Assembly (NCBI GenBank): GCA_052035915.1
Contig: JBPOHE010000084.1
Location: 10,946 to 74,945, forward strand
DNA from: JBPOHE01 sp052035915
Lineage (GTDB): Bacteria; Pseudomonadota; Gammaproteobacteria; Chromatiales; Chromatiaceae
Length of the DNA stretch: 64,000 nt
Reading direction: 5' to 3'
Notes under the pieces: model-generated
Databases searched by the model: none
Told to the model about the DNA's origin: nothing
Seen by the model: only the letters and a program-made list of their open reading frames with translations
Made by a program: the position numbers and the translations under genes
Shown here: piece after piece, positions 8,527 through 17,566 of the stretch
Layout: every line of letters begins with the position of its first letter
Numbering within the stretch: position 1 is the first letter of the stretch

Positions 8527-9990
8527 TCAGGACTCTCCGTTGGTCTCGTTCAGCAGGGTGAGCGCGACGTAGTATTTGTAGACATCCGAGACGTACTTTA
8601 CGACTTGACGGCCAAGGGCCTTGCCGGCCGCCAACTCCACATTGCCGAACCAGCGGTCGGGGTCGAGCCCCATCTCCTCGGCTTTCTCGCGCATGCGCAG
8701 GAGTTTGTTCGGCCCCATGTTGTAGGCCGCCCAGGTGAAGGCGAAGCGGTCCTCCTGGCGCAACTTGGGATCGGAGAAGAAGGTATCTCGCAGATAGGCT
8801 AGGTATTTGGCCCCGGCATGGATATTGGTCTCCAGGTTGGCGATGTTTGGCATGCCGACCATGGAGGCGCGCGCCGTGCTCGGCAGGATCTGCATGATGC
8901 CCACCGCGCCGCCCATGCCGCGCCTGACGTTCACCAGACCGGATTCCTTGTAGGCCTGGGCTAGTAAGGCCAGGTGGTCGATGCCGTATTTGTTGCCGTA
9001 ACGCTTGAACAGACCAGCATGGTTTCTGAGCTTGCGCTGTTCTTTGTCGGTCGCTAGATTGGCGATCCAGTCGGTGTTCTCGAAGTAATGATCGTATGAG
9101 GTGGTGCCGAGGAGGACGTTCTGCTCGGTGGTATGGAGAAAGGACTCCAGGCTGCGGCGTAACTCAGGCTGTTGCTTCTGCACCGCGATACCCACTACCT
9201 TGGCGGAGGTGAGCTTCAACTCTTCCTGCACCTTGATGGCGGGCAGCACCTTGGCCCAGAGACGGGCCTTGTAGTCTTCGGCAATGGTCATGGGGGCCGC
9301 GCCCGAGTTGACCATCTCCAGGAGATCCTCGGTGCTGAGTTCGGGCGCCGCCTCTTTGATCTTGATCGGCTTATGACCATCGGTGATCAAGGCTTGGTTG
9401 ATCTTGCCGAGCGTGTCCCGGAACGGATGGCCGTGGGTCAATAAAATGGTGCGCCCGGAAAGATCCTGCAGTGAATCGAAACCGCCTTCGGAGCCGTGGG
9501 TGACCACCAGTTCATCCACCAGGTGTTCGGCACTGGTGGCGAAGGCTACCTGCTCCTGTCGCTCCGGGGTGATGGAGAGCATGGTGGCGGCCAGATCCCC
9601 TTGGCCGGACAACAGGGAGGGGATGAGTTGATCGGGGGCGACAGGGATAATCTGGATCCGGGTCTTTCTGGCGGCCTTTTTGACGCCCTCATTGAGAAAC
9701 TTCTCGTACTCGCGGACAAAATCGTAGGCCAGGCCACGGGGTTGATTGTCGGAGAAGAAGAAGTCGGTCTTGCTGTAGGCCACCAGTGCCCGGAGTTTTT
9801 TGGGTAGGACGGCCTCAACCTGGTTATTATCCTGGCTTGCTTGCGGTTGATGCACCACCTGCGGAAGTCTGGGGGCAGACTTGTGGGATTTCCCCCGGGC
9901 ATAAGCGGTACTTGGGTCTGCCGCCAACAAGACCGCCGTAGCAAAGAGGGTGAAAACCCCGAATTTGTGTAGATAACATTGTTTGAGCAT
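8527..9990 (-). CDS. mltF: MltF-like lytic murein transglycosylase with solute-binding domain
   Basis: A 487-residue protein with an N-terminal signal (cleavage near Ala-Tyr-Ala, about residue 31). A periplasmic solute-binding domain (about 65-300) is followed by an SLT domain (about 325-480). The catalytic Glu is in AYKESGL (about 349), followed by the GAVGIMQILPSTA motif and AAYNMGP. This two-domain layout is that of MltF, which degrades peptidoglycan and may be controlled by muropeptide binding to the first domain. A GGAGG site lies 13 bases before the ATG on the minus strand. Unlike many MltF proteins it seems to lack a lipobox, so it may be periplasmic or anchored by an uncleaved signal. 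Confidence 0.88.
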   Translation of the reverse strand: MLKQCYLHKFGVFTLFATAVLLAADPSTAYARGKSHKSAPRLPQVVHQPQASQDNNQVEAVLPKKLRALVAYSKTDFFFSDNQPRGLAYDFVREYEKFLNEGVKKAARKTRIQIIPVAPDQLIPSLLSGQGDLAATMLSITPERQEQVAFATSAEHLVDELVVTHGSEGGFDSLQDLSGRTILLTHGHPFRDTLGKINQALITDGHKPIKIKEAAPELSTEDLLEMVNSGAAPMTIAEDYKARLWAKVLPAIKVQEELKLTSAKVVGIAVQKQQPELRRSLESFLHTTEQNVLLGTTSYDHYFENTDWIANLATDKEQRKLRNHAGLFKRYGNKYGIDHLALLAQAYKESGLVNVRRGMGGAVGIMQILPSTARASMVGMPNIANLETNIHAGAKYLAYLRDTFFSDPKLRQEDRFAFTWAAYNMGPNKLLRMREKAEEMGLDPDRWFGNVELAAGKALGRQVVKYVSDVYKYYVALTLLNETNGES

Positions 9991-10153
9991 AGAAAGTCGT
10001 TACCTCCTTCGCGGCTCTGTTGTGTCACCTTCCAGGTTCCCGACATCCAAATAGGCCGTAGAAAGTGGTGAATTCATACTCGTGCCTACTTGACAGAAAC
10101 CTGGATTCATGATTAGCACCAGGGGTGCGCTAAAGTAACGGCCCTAACCTACC

Positions 10154-10182
10154 TTGACGTTGACTGACCAGTCAACTAATTT
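10154..10182 (+). promoter_or_regulatory. Promoter with palindromic operator for the tetR gene
   Basis: TTGACG (10154-10159) and TAATTT (10177-10182) are separated by 17 bases. That spacer is almost exactly filled by a perfect palindrome, GTTGACTG AC CAGTCAAC (10159-10176). Inverted repeats of this kind are typical TetR-family operators. Binding there would block RNA polymerase, so autorepression is inferred. The predicted transcript start falls within a few bases of the ATG at 10192, so the mRNA may be nearly leaderless. Confidence 0.65.
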
Positions 10183-10191
10183 TCTCTCCCC

Positions 10192-10866
10192 ATGAACAGA
10201 CCAAGCCCCGCCAAACGACGAATTCTTGATACCGCCAAGGAACTGATTTACTCCCGCAGCTTTGCTGACGTGGGGATTCAGGAGATCTGCGAACGGGCTG
10301 CCGTCAACAAAGGCAGCTTTTACTATTTCTTTCCTTCCAAGCAGGCCCTGACCCTGGCGGTGATCGACGCCTTTGCCGAACAGTTGCAACGGGAGGTGAT
10401 CATCGAGGCCTTTGCCGCCGAGGTGGCCCCCCTCGAACGGCTCCATCGGCTCTGCGAAGGACTGTTTCGCTTTCATGCCGGCACCAAGGCCCAGACCGGC
10501 CACATGCAAGGTAGTCTCTACGGCAATCTGGCCATCGAACTCAGCACCCAGGACGAGCCGATCAGGCGCAAGGTGGATGACATCTTCACCACCCTGATCC
10601 AGACCTTCGAGGCGACCCTGGCCGAGGCCATGGCCCGGGGGGAGATCCCGCCAGTGGACTTGCGGGCCAGCGCCGAGGCCATGCTCGCCTATGTGGAGGG
10701 CATTACCCTGCTGGCCAAATCCAGAAACAGTCCTGATCTCATCCATCGCCTGGGCGGGTCCATCACCCTGCTGCTGATCTCTTCCACCAGCGGCTGTTGC
10801 CCAACGGACGGCGAAGCTCCACCGGCTGAGGAGCCGCCGAGACCGCCGGAAAACAACCAGACCTGA
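10192..10866 (+). CDS. TetR/AcrR family transcriptional regulator
   Basis: A 224-residue protein. The N-terminal helix-turn-helix is canonical: RRILDTAKELI, then FADVGIQEICERAAVNKGSFYYFFPSKQAL (about residues 10-50; recognition helix VNKGSFYYFF). The C-terminal ligand domain (about 60-200) is helical, and the tail is Pro/Glu-rich. The palindrome in its promoter suggests that it represses itself. It lies 138 bases upstream of livK on the same strand, so it may also control the liv transporter, although no second copy of the palindrome is seen in the liv promoter. The effector is unknown. Confidence 0.92.
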   Translation: MNRPSPAKRRILDTAKELIYSRSFADVGIQEICERAAVNKGSFYYFFPSKQALTLAVIDAFAEQLQREVIIEAFAAEVAPLERLHRLCEGLFRFHAGTKAQTGHMQGSLYGNLAIELSTQDEPIRRKVDDIFTTLIQTFEATLAEAMARGEIPPVDLRASAEAMLAYVEGITLLAKSRNSPDLIHRLGGSITLLLISSTSGCCPTDGEAPPAEEPPRPPENNQT

Positions 10867-10941
10867 TCCGGTCCATCCCCCGGGAAGCCTGCATCAGCGC
10901 GCCGGAGCGGGGTGTCCGTCCGGCTTCGACACGGCATTAAA

Positions 10942-10971
10942 TTGACAGTGTCGACAAGCCATTAGGATAAT
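10942..10971 (+). promoter_or_regulatory. Sigma-70 promoter of the liv operon
   Basis: TTGACA (10942-10947) and GATAAT (10966-10971) lie 18 bases apart, close to consensus. They are 34 bases before the livK ATG, with a GGAGGA ribosome site at 10996-11001. No operator palindrome like that of the tetR gene overlaps it. Confidence 0.7.
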
Positions 10972-11004
10972 CCACCGATCACCACAACCACTTCGGAGGA
11001 AGAC

Positions 11005-12132
11005 ATGCTCAAACTCAATCTCTGGGGCCTTGGCGGGCTGCTGCTGCTCTCGTCCATAACGGTCGGCGCGAACGAAACCATCAAAATCGGTTGCGTGGCC
11101 CCCCTGACCGGCCCCCAGGCCCACCTCGGCAAGGATATCGAGAACGGCTGCCGACTGGCGGTGGAGGAGATCAATGCCGCCAGCCCGGCCTTCGGACGCA
11201 ACCAAGTGGTCTTCGAGTTGCTGGTCGAGGATGATCAGGCCGATCCCAAGACCGCCACCCTGGTCGCCCAGAAGCTGGTGGACAGCGGGGTCAAGGGGGT
11301 GGTGGGCCACCTCAATTCCGGCGCCAGCATCCCCGCTTCGCGAATCTATTCCGACGCCGGCATCCCCCAGATCTCGCCGGCCTCGACCGCCGTCGCCTAT
11401 ACCCATCAGGGTTTCAAGACCACCTTCCGCTTGATGGCCAATGACTCCCAGCAGGGCAAGGTGCTCGGCACCTATGCCGTCAAGATGGGCAAGCGGGTGG
11501 CCGTGATCGACGATCGCACCGCCTACGGGCAGGGTCTGATCGACGAGGTGGTCAAGGCGGTCCAGGCCAGCGGCGGCGAACTGGTGGGCCGGGAGTTCAC
11601 CACCGACAAGTCCACCGACTTCACCGCCATCCTCACCTCCCTCAAGGCCAAAAAACCCGATGTCATCGTCTTTGGCGGCATGGACCCCCAGGCCGCCCCC
11701 CTGTCCCGGCAGATGAAGAGCCTGGGGATCAAGGCCGAACTCATGGGGGGTGACGGTATGCAGTCGGCGGAATTCCTCAAGCTGGCCGGTCCGGCGGCGG
11801 AAGGGGTATATGGTTCCTCTCCCGGTCTACCCCTCGACAAGATGCCCGGTGGCCAGGATTTCACCACCAAGTTCAACAACCGCTTCGGCAAGGTCCAGAT
11901 CTATGCCCCCTTTGCCTATGACGCCACCCGGGTACTCATCGCCGCCATCGGCGTCGCCAAGTCGAGTCAGCCGGAGAAATACCTGCCCAAGCTGGCCGGG
12001 ATGCAATACGACGGCGTCATCGGCCAGGTCGCTTTCGACGAGTTCGGCGATCTGAAAAACGGTCCGGTTACCCTCTATCAGGTCAAGGATGGCCAGTGGG
12101 TGACCGTGGCGACCCTGGGCGGCGCCAACTAA
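11005..12132 (+). CDS. livK: Branched-chain amino acid ABC transporter, periplasmic binding protein
   Basis: A 375-residue type 1 periplasmic binding protein with a signal peptide (Leu-rich, cleavage around residue 23). The mature N-terminus IKIGCVAPLTGPQAHLG and the GVVGHLNSGASIPASRIYSDAG segment are classic for LivJ/LivK proteins, as are FRLMANDSQQG and VAVIDDRTAYGQGL. It captures leucine, isoleucine, valine or related compounds and delivers them to LivHM. First gene of a complete five-gene transport operon. Specificity for branched-chain amino acids is by family; urea or short amides are possible alternatives. Confidence 0.93.
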   Translation: MLKLNLWGLGGLLLLSSITVGANETIKIGCVAPLTGPQAHLGKDIENGCRLAVEEINAASPAFGRNQVVFELLVEDDQADPKTATLVAQKLVDSGVKGVVGHLNSGASIPASRIYSDAGIPQISPASTAVAYTHQGFKTTFRLMANDSQQGKVLGTYAVKMGKRVAVIDDRTAYGQGLIDEVVKAVQASGGELVGREFTTDKSTDFTAILTSLKAKKPDVIVFGGMDPQAAPLSRQMKSLGIKAELMGGDGMQSAEFLKLAGPAAEGVYGSSPGLPLDKMPGGQDFTTKFNNRFGKVQIYAPFAYDATRVLIAAIGVAKSSQPEKYLPKLAGMQYDGVIGQVAFDEFGDLKNGPVTLYQVKDGQWVTVATLGGAN

Positions 12133-12202
12133 GCCTCCCTCGTCAGCCTCTCCCGCCGGACGGCACTTCGCCCGCGCCGGCGCGGAGGCGACACCCCATC
12201 CC

Positions 12203-13126
12203 ATGGACATCCTGCTGCAACAGCTCATCAACGGCCTGGTGCTGGGAAGTCTCTATGCCCTGGTGGCCCTCGGCTACACCATGGTGTACGGCATCCTGGA
12301 ACTCATCAATTTCGCCCACGGCGAGGTGGTGATGCTCGGCGCCCTGGTCGCCCTGGCCGTGCTCCACGCCTTGGAAGGCAGTGGCCTGCCCCTGCCCCTC
12401 ATGCTCGGTTTGGCGTTGGGGACAGCGATACCCATCTGCATGGCCGCCGCCTTTCTCATCGAACGCATCGCCTATCGGCCCCTGCGCCGCGCGCCTCGCT
12501 TGGCGCCCTTGATCACCGCCATCGGTGTCTCCATCGTGCTGCAGAACCTGGCCATGGTGATCTGGGGTCGACAATACATCGCCTTTCCCCACATCTACGA
12601 GGTGACTTCCATCGATCTCCTCGGGGCGAGCATCACCGATCTACAGGTCCTCATCATCCTGGTGGCGGCCATGGTGATGGCCGGCTTGTTGATTCTGGTG
12701 CGTCGCACCCGGCTGGGCCGGGCCATGCGCGCCACCGCCCAGAACATGGAGGTGGCCGGTCTTATGGGGGTGGACGTCAACCGGGTGATCGCCGCCACCT
12801 TCGTTATCGGCGCGGCACTGGCGGCGGTGGCCGGCCTCCTGGTAGCGGCCTATTACGGACTCGGTCATTACGGCATGGGCTTTCTGCTGGGGCTCAAGGC
12901 CTTTACCGCCGCCGTGCTCGGCGGCATCGGCAATATCCCCGGCGCCATGCTCGGCGGGTTGCTGCTGGGGGTGATCGAGAGCCTGGGCGCCGGCTATATC
13001 GGCGATCTCACCGGCGGTTTTCTCGGCAGCCACTACCAGGATATCTTTGCCTTTTTCGTCCTCATCCTCGTCCTTGTATTTCGTCCCTCCGGGCTACTCG
13101 GCGAACGGGTGGGGGAACGGGCGTGA
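12203..13126 (+). CDS. livH: Branched-chain amino acid ABC transporter permease LivH
   Basis: A 307-residue inner-membrane permease with about eight hydrophobic segments. The N-terminal QQLINGLVLGSLYALVALGYTMVYGIL is a LivH hallmark, followed by NFAHGEVVMLGA. Near the C-terminus the GLKAFTAAVLGGIGNIPGAM region is the coupling motif that meets the ATPases. It pairs with LivM to form the translocation channel. It ends in a four-base overlap (GTGA) with livM. Confidence 0.95.
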   Translation: MDILLQQLINGLVLGSLYALVALGYTMVYGILELINFAHGEVVMLGALVALAVLHALEGSGLPLPLMLGLALGTAIPICMAAAFLIERIAYRPLRRAPRLAPLITAIGVSIVLQNLAMVIWGRQYIAFPHIYEVTSIDLLGASITDLQVLIILVAAMVMAGLLILVRRTRLGRAMRATAQNMEVAGLMGVDVNRVIAATFVIGAALAAVAGLLVAAYYGLGHYGMGFLLGLKAFTAAVLGGIGNIPGAMLGGLLLGVIESLGAGYIGDLTGGFLGSHYQDIFAFFVLILVLVFRPSGLLGERVGERA

Positions 13127-14238
13127 GACTACGGCTTGCGCTCACTGATCGACGCCTGGTCTGGGCCGTCTATCTGGCGCTGGGGATCGGGCTGGCTTGT
13201 CTTCCCTTCCTGGTGGACGGCCTGATGGGGCGCACCTGGGTGCGTATCCTGGCTTTCGCCCTGCTCTATGTGATGCTGGCCCTGGGACTCAATATCGTGG
13301 TCGGTTTCGCCGGTTTGCTGGATCTCGGCTATGTGGCCTTTTATGCCGTGGGGGCCTATCTCTATGCCTTGCTGGCCTCGCCCCACTTCGGCCTGCATCT
13401 GCCTTTCTGGGCGTTGTTGCCCCTGGGGGCGATGGTCGCCTGTCTCTTCGGCGTATTGCTGGGGGCGCCAACCTTGCGACTGCGCGGGGACTATCTGGCC
13501 ATCGTCACCCTCGGTTTCGGTGAGATCATTCGTATCTTCCTCAACAATCTCAACGCCCCTTACAACATCACCAATGGTCCCCAGGGGGTAAACATGATCG
13601 ACCCCATCCGCCTCGGGGATCTGGTGCTGAGTCGGCCTATCGAGGTCCTGGGGCTGCGCCTGCCGGCGGTCTACAGCTATTACTATCTCTTTCTCATCCT
13701 CACCCTCGTTAGCATCTTCATCGCCCTACGCTTGCAGGATTCGCGCATCGGCCGCGCCTGGGCCGCCATCCGCGAGGACGAGGTGGCCGCCGTCGCCATG
13801 GGCATCAATACCCGCAATATCAAATTGCTCGCCTTCGCCATGGGAGCCAGCTTCGGCGGCGTGGGTGGGGGGCTGTTCGCCGCCTTCCAGGGTTTCGTCA
13901 GCCCGGAATCCTTCACCCTGATGGAATCCATCATGATTCTCTGCATGGTGGTGCTGGGTGGGATGGGGCATATCCCCGGGGTGGTGTTGGGGGCCATGCT
14001 GGTCACCGTGTTGCCCGAATTGCTGCGGTATATCGGTCCCTTACAGACTCAGTTCCTGGGGCGGGTGGTGGTGGATCCGGCGGATCTGCGCCTGCTTTTG
14101 TTCGGACTGGGTCTGGTGCTGATGATGCTGTTCCGTCCCGCCGGGCTCTGGCCTTCCCCCACCCGGGCACGAGAGCTGGCGCCGGAAGCCGATGTCTCGC
14201 GTCAGGAGCGGGAAAGCCTCTACGATGTCAGCCGCTGA
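13123..14238 (+). CDS. livM: Branched-chain amino acid ABC transporter permease LivM
   Basis: A 371-residue permease starting with GTG inside the livH stop region. It has a long run of membrane segments and the LivM-type motifs ALGLNIVVGFAGLLDLGYVAFYAVGAY and LRGDYLAIVTLGFGEIIRIFLNN. The cytoplasmic coupling region reads IMILCMVVLGGMGHIPGVVLGA. The charged C-terminal tail overlaps the start of livG by 14 bases. It is the partner of LivH in the membrane channel. Confidence 0.95.
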   Translation: MRLRLALTDRRLVWAVYLALGIGLACLPFLVDGLMGRTWVRILAFALLYVMLALGLNIVVGFAGLLDLGYVAFYAVGAYLYALLASPHFGLHLPFWALLPLGAMVACLFGVLLGAPTLRLRGDYLAIVTLGFGEIIRIFLNNLNAPYNITNGPQGVNMIDPIRLGDLVLSRPIEVLGLRLPAVYSYYYLFLILTLVSIFIALRLQDSRIGRAWAAIREDEVAAVAMGINTRNIKLLAFAMGASFGGVGGGLFAAFQGFVSPESFTLMESIMILCMVVLGGMGHIPGVVLGAMLVTVLPELLRYIGPLQTQFLGRVVVDPADLRLLLFGLGLVLMMLFRPAGLWPSPTRARELAPEADVSRQERESLYDVSR

Positions 14239-15004
14239 AGGGCTTTTACTCGAAGCCAGGGCGGTCACCAAGCGCTTCGGTGGCCTGGCGGCCCTGGGCG
14301 AGGTCTCGCTCGGCATCCATACGGGGGAGATCTACGGCCTCATCGGTCCCAATGGGGCGGGCAAGACCACCTTTTTCAATTGTCTGACCGGTCTGTATCA
14401 CCCCGAGGAAGGCGAATTCCTGTTTCAGGGCCGCAGCCTCCAGGGGTTGAAGCCCCATGCCGTCACCTGTCGTGGCCTCGTCCGCACCTTTCAGAACATC
14501 CGCCTCTTCGCCAACATGACGGTGCTGGAAAACGTCATGGTCGGTCGCCACCTGCGCACCCAGGCCGGGGTGTTCGGGGCGGTGTTCCGCACCAGTGGAA
14601 CCCGGTCCGAAGAGGCGGATACCCGCGAACGCGCCGCCGCCCTGTTGGACTATGTGGGCATCGGCTTCCGCGCCCAGCAGACCGCCAAACATCTGCCTTA
14701 CGGCGATCAGCGGCGGCTGGAGATCGCCCGCGCCCTGGCCACCGAACCCCGCCTACTGGCTCTCGACGAGCCGGCCGCCGGGATGAATCCCACCGAGACC
14801 CAATCCCTGCGCCAACTCCTGGAGCGTATCCGCGCCGATGGTGTCACCCTGCTGTTGATCGAGCATGACGTGCGGCTGGTCATGGGGTTGTGCGATCGGG
14901 TGGCGGTGCTGGTCTATGGACGCAAGATCGCCGAGGGGACGCCGGCCGAGGTGCAGCAGGATGCCGGCGTGATCGAAGCCTACCTGGGCGGAACCCTGGC
15001 ATGA
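14225..15004 (+). CDS. livG: Branched-chain amino acid ABC transporter ATPase LivG
   Basis: A 259-residue ABC ATPase from the ATG at 14225; a frame extension to 14192 inside livM is unlikely. Walker A GPNGAGKTTFFN lies near residue 40, the signature region is YGDQRRLEIARAL, Walker B is LLALDEPAAGMNP, and the switch His is in LIEHDVRLVMG. The FQNIRLFANMTVLENV stretch after the Q-loop is typical of LivG. The C-terminus overlaps livF by ATGA. Confidence 0.95.
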   Translation: MSAAEGLLLEARAVTKRFGGLAALGEVSLGIHTGEIYGLIGPNGAGKTTFFNCLTGLYHPEEGEFLFQGRSLQGLKPHAVTCRGLVRTFQNIRLFANMTVLENVMVGRHLRTQAGVFGAVFRTSGTRSEEADTRERAAALLDYVGIGFRAQQTAKHLPYGDQRRLEIARALATEPRLLALDEPAAGMNPTETQSLRQLLERIRADGVTLLLIEHDVRLVMGLCDRVAVLVYGRKIAEGTPAEVQQDAGVIEAYLGGTLA

Positions 15005-15711
15005 GCCTGCTGGAGATCCGGGGGCTGGAGGTCTGCTACGGCGGGATCCGTGCCGTCAAGGGCATCGACCTCAATCTCGACCAGGGGGAGACCCTGTGCC
15101 TCATCGGCGCCAATGGCGCCGGCAAGACCAGCGTCCTGCGCGCCCTCTCGGGGACGCTCGCACCGAGTCGGGGCCGTATTCTCTATGACGGACGGGATAT
15201 CACCGACACCCCCAGCCATAAACGGGTCGGCCTGGGGATGGCCCTGGTCCCGGAAGGTCGCGGGGTGTTCGACCGCCTGGGGGTGGAGGAAAATCTCCTC
15301 ATGGGCGCCTATCTCAGTTCGGACAAGGTCCGCATCGCCGCCGATCTGGCCCGGGTCTACGAACTTTTTCCCCGCCTTGCCGAACGCCGCCACCAGCAGG
15401 GCGGTACCCTGTCCGGCGGTGAACAGCAGATGTTGGCCATCGCCCGCGCCCTCATGAGCCGACCGCGCCTGCTCCTGCTCGACGAGCCCAGCATGGGGCT
15501 GGCCCCGCTGATGGTGCAGAAGATCTTCGAGACCATCCGCCTCATCGCCGCCGAAGGGGTGACCCTGCTCCTGGTGGAGCAGAACGCCCACATGGCGCTC
15601 GAAGTCAGTCGCCGGGGTTGTGTGTTGGAGACCGGTCTCCTCACCCTCAGCGGCTCCGCGAGCGCCCTGCTCACCAATCCACAGGTGCGGGCCGCCTATC
15701 TCGGTGCCTGA
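15001..15711 (+). CDS. livF: Branched-chain amino acid ABC transporter ATPase LivF
   Basis: A 236-residue ABC ATPase. It has Walker A (GANGAGKTSVLRALSG), a LivF-like VPEGRGVFDRLGVEENL segment, signature LSGGEQQMLAIARAL, Walker B LLLLDEPSMGLAP and switch region LVEQNAHMAL. It forms a heterodimer with LivG that powers LivHM. Last gene of the liv operon; the next gene starts 20 bases later behind its own GGGGGAGA ribosome site. Confidence 0.95.
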   Translation: MSLLEIRGLEVCYGGIRAVKGIDLNLDQGETLCLIGANGAGKTSVLRALSGTLAPSRGRILYDGRDITDTPSHKRVGLGMALVPEGRGVFDRLGVEENLLMGAYLSSDKVRIAADLARVYELFPRLAERRHQQGGTLSGGEQQMLAIARALMSRPRLLLLDEPSMGLAPLMVQKIFETIRLIAAEGVTLLLVEQNAHMALEVSRRGCVLETGLLTLSGSASALLTNPQVRAAYLGA

Positions 15712-15730
15712 GTCGCGCCGGGGGGAGATC

Positions 15731-17560
15731 ATGCAACCGATGCGAAGGCTGGTTCTCGGGCTGGCGTTATTGCTGCTCTATGTGTTCGGGTTGGCGGTCA
15801 TGGCACCCAAGGGGGTGCCCTTTCTCACCCCCGTCCATTGCGATTTCTATGATTACTATATGATCTCCCAGGCGCCCAGCCTGTTGCCGCTCAGCCCGCG
15901 GCCCCTGATGATCATATTTCTCAAACTCATCGGCTTCCTGCTCGATTTTCAAGGATTGATGATCGTTTTGAATCTCCTGCCATTCATTTTCATTTTGCAG
16001 ATCATGCGCTTCGCCTCGGTATTGCATGACGGCAGGCTGGATGCCGAATCCCTTCCGATCTTTGTCTTGCTGGCGGTGTTGTCGCCGAATTTCTATGTGT
16101 TGCACGCCCAGGATTTCGGCGGGATTCTGGCTGGAATTCTGTTTCTGGAAGGACAGATCAGGTTGATGCAATCCGCTTCTCTCCAGGCTGGAGTCCTATC
16201 CGCGACCCTTTTCACCGCCTCTTTGTTTACCAAGCCGACCTTCGGTATGGCGATGATCCTCGGCAATCTCGTGCTCTGGTTCTTGCAAAGGGAGAATAAG
16301 AAGTATCTCTATATTTCGGTGGCCTCCGTGCTGTTGGCGATTTCGGTGCTGATGATCGAAAAGTATTTCATCTCCTCGATCTTCATAGATACCGCCAATA
16401 CATCCAGTCCCTATTTTGTCAGCCTGAACATCCTTGAGAATGTCAAGACGCTACTCCAGTTTCTGAAGTTATCCTTGCTGCCTTTTCCGCTGCCGCTTCT
16501 CCTCGCGGTTCTCATATATGTGTTTGTGGTAATGAAAGGGTCCTCCGCCGCTGCGGGCGTGTCAGCCGATTCGTCGCTCTCCGGGACCCTGTCGGGATTG
16601 ATGAAGCATCCCTGGTTCAGGATGTATCTGGTCGCTGTCAGTTTCGGTGTGGCCGCCATGGCTCCCATGATGCTCATTCCCAATCGCGTACTCCCCATGT
16701 ATGCCTGGTTCGGTAGTGTATTTTTTCTGCTTCCGCTCCTGACGCCGCGTTTTATCGACTGGGGCAGTGGCAGAGCGAGAATGGCGTACAGGCTTCCTCT
16801 CTGGCTGATTGCCATCACGATATCCGGCCTTTGGTGGTTGCAGTACGACGGTGATTATCGTTTCTACACCAGGGTCCAGGCGAGCAATCATCATATTCAG
16901 GCTGGAATAAACACGGTGAGTGATGGACTGACGAGCCCGGAGCGGGTTCTGGTCAGCGGTATCATTGAGAATCCCTGGCATGTCTTCAGGATCCGCCGTT
17001 TTATGGAGCAAGAGGTAGCGGGAAATCTGGACTGGACGGTGATCGGCTATCAATCGGAGCAGGCATGGTTTCCGACCGATCAGAAGCGTAGTCTTCCCTT
17101 CCTGGGCGTCGAACAGGCCTTGGCGTCGCTGGCGGGGTTCGATCGCATCATGACCTATGATGATCGGGGTGTATTTCGTGGCTTGATCCGGGTGGAAGCC
17201 TCCCTGCTGGCGGATAAGGATCTTGCCAGGATCGCCCTGGTATGTCCGGCCTACTATCTGAGCGTCAAGGCTCACTCGGATGAGGCGGCGCGGGAAAGGG
17301 TCTTGAGGTCGGAGATCACCAAGGTGATCGAATGCTTCGTCAACAAGGGCGAGGCCGCCCAGGCGCTCGATTTTTTCGGTAGGTTCCAGCGCCATGATAA
17401 CAACGATCAGTGGTATCACTACTGGTTGGGGCGGGCGTTGGAGCAGGGCGGGAAATTCGCGGCGGCGGCGGACCTATACGACCGGGCCTATCGCTTGGAA
17501 CCATCCCAGTTCTTTCTGCGGGCAAGGGATGGGGCGGCAGCCCGGAAGGGTAAAGACTGA
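15731..17560 (+). CDS. Uncharacterised polytopic membrane protein with C-terminal repeat-like tail
   Basis: A 609-residue protein from ATG 15731, with GGGGGAGA just upstream. About ten hydrophobic segments cover residues 6-395. A soluble C-terminal region of about 200 residues follows, and its last 50 residues look like a TPR pair (WYHYWLGRALEQGGKFAAAADLY). The layout resembles membrane glycosyltransferases of the GT-C type, but I do not see a clear catalytic Asp/Glu loop, so that is only a possibility. The third-position GC content is lower than in the neighbouring liv genes, which may mean separate acquisition. It converges with a family 2 glycosyltransferase gene six bases away. Confidence 0.6.
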   Translation: MQPMRRLVLGLALLLLYVFGLAVMAPKGVPFLTPVHCDFYDYYMISQAPSLLPLSPRPLMIIFLKLIGFLLDFQGLMIVLNLLPFIFILQIMRFASVLHDGRLDAESLPIFVLLAVLSPNFYVLHAQDFGGILAGILFLEGQIRLMQSASLQAGVLSATLFTASLFTKPTFGMAMILGNLVLWFLQRENKKYLYISVASVLLAISVLMIEKYFISSIFIDTANTSSPYFVSLNILENVKTLLQFLKLSLLPFPLPLLLAVLIYVFVVMKGSSAAAGVSADSSLSGTLSGLMKHPWFRMYLVAVSFGVAAMAPMMLIPNRVLPMYAWFGSVFFLLPLLTPRFIDWGSGRARMAYRLPLWLIAITISGLWWLQYDGDYRFYTRVQASNHHIQAGINTVSDGLTSPERVLVSGIIENPWHVFRIRRFMEQEVAGNLDWTVIGYQSEQAWFPTDQKRSLPFLGVEQALASLAGFDRIMTYDDRGVFRGLIRVEASLLADKDLARIALVCPAYYLSVKAHSDEAARERVLRSEITKVIECFVNKGEAAQALDFFGRFQRHDNNDQWYHYWLGRALEQGGKFAAAADLYDRAYRLEPSQFFLRARDGAAARKGKD

Positions 17561-17566
17561 GACCGA

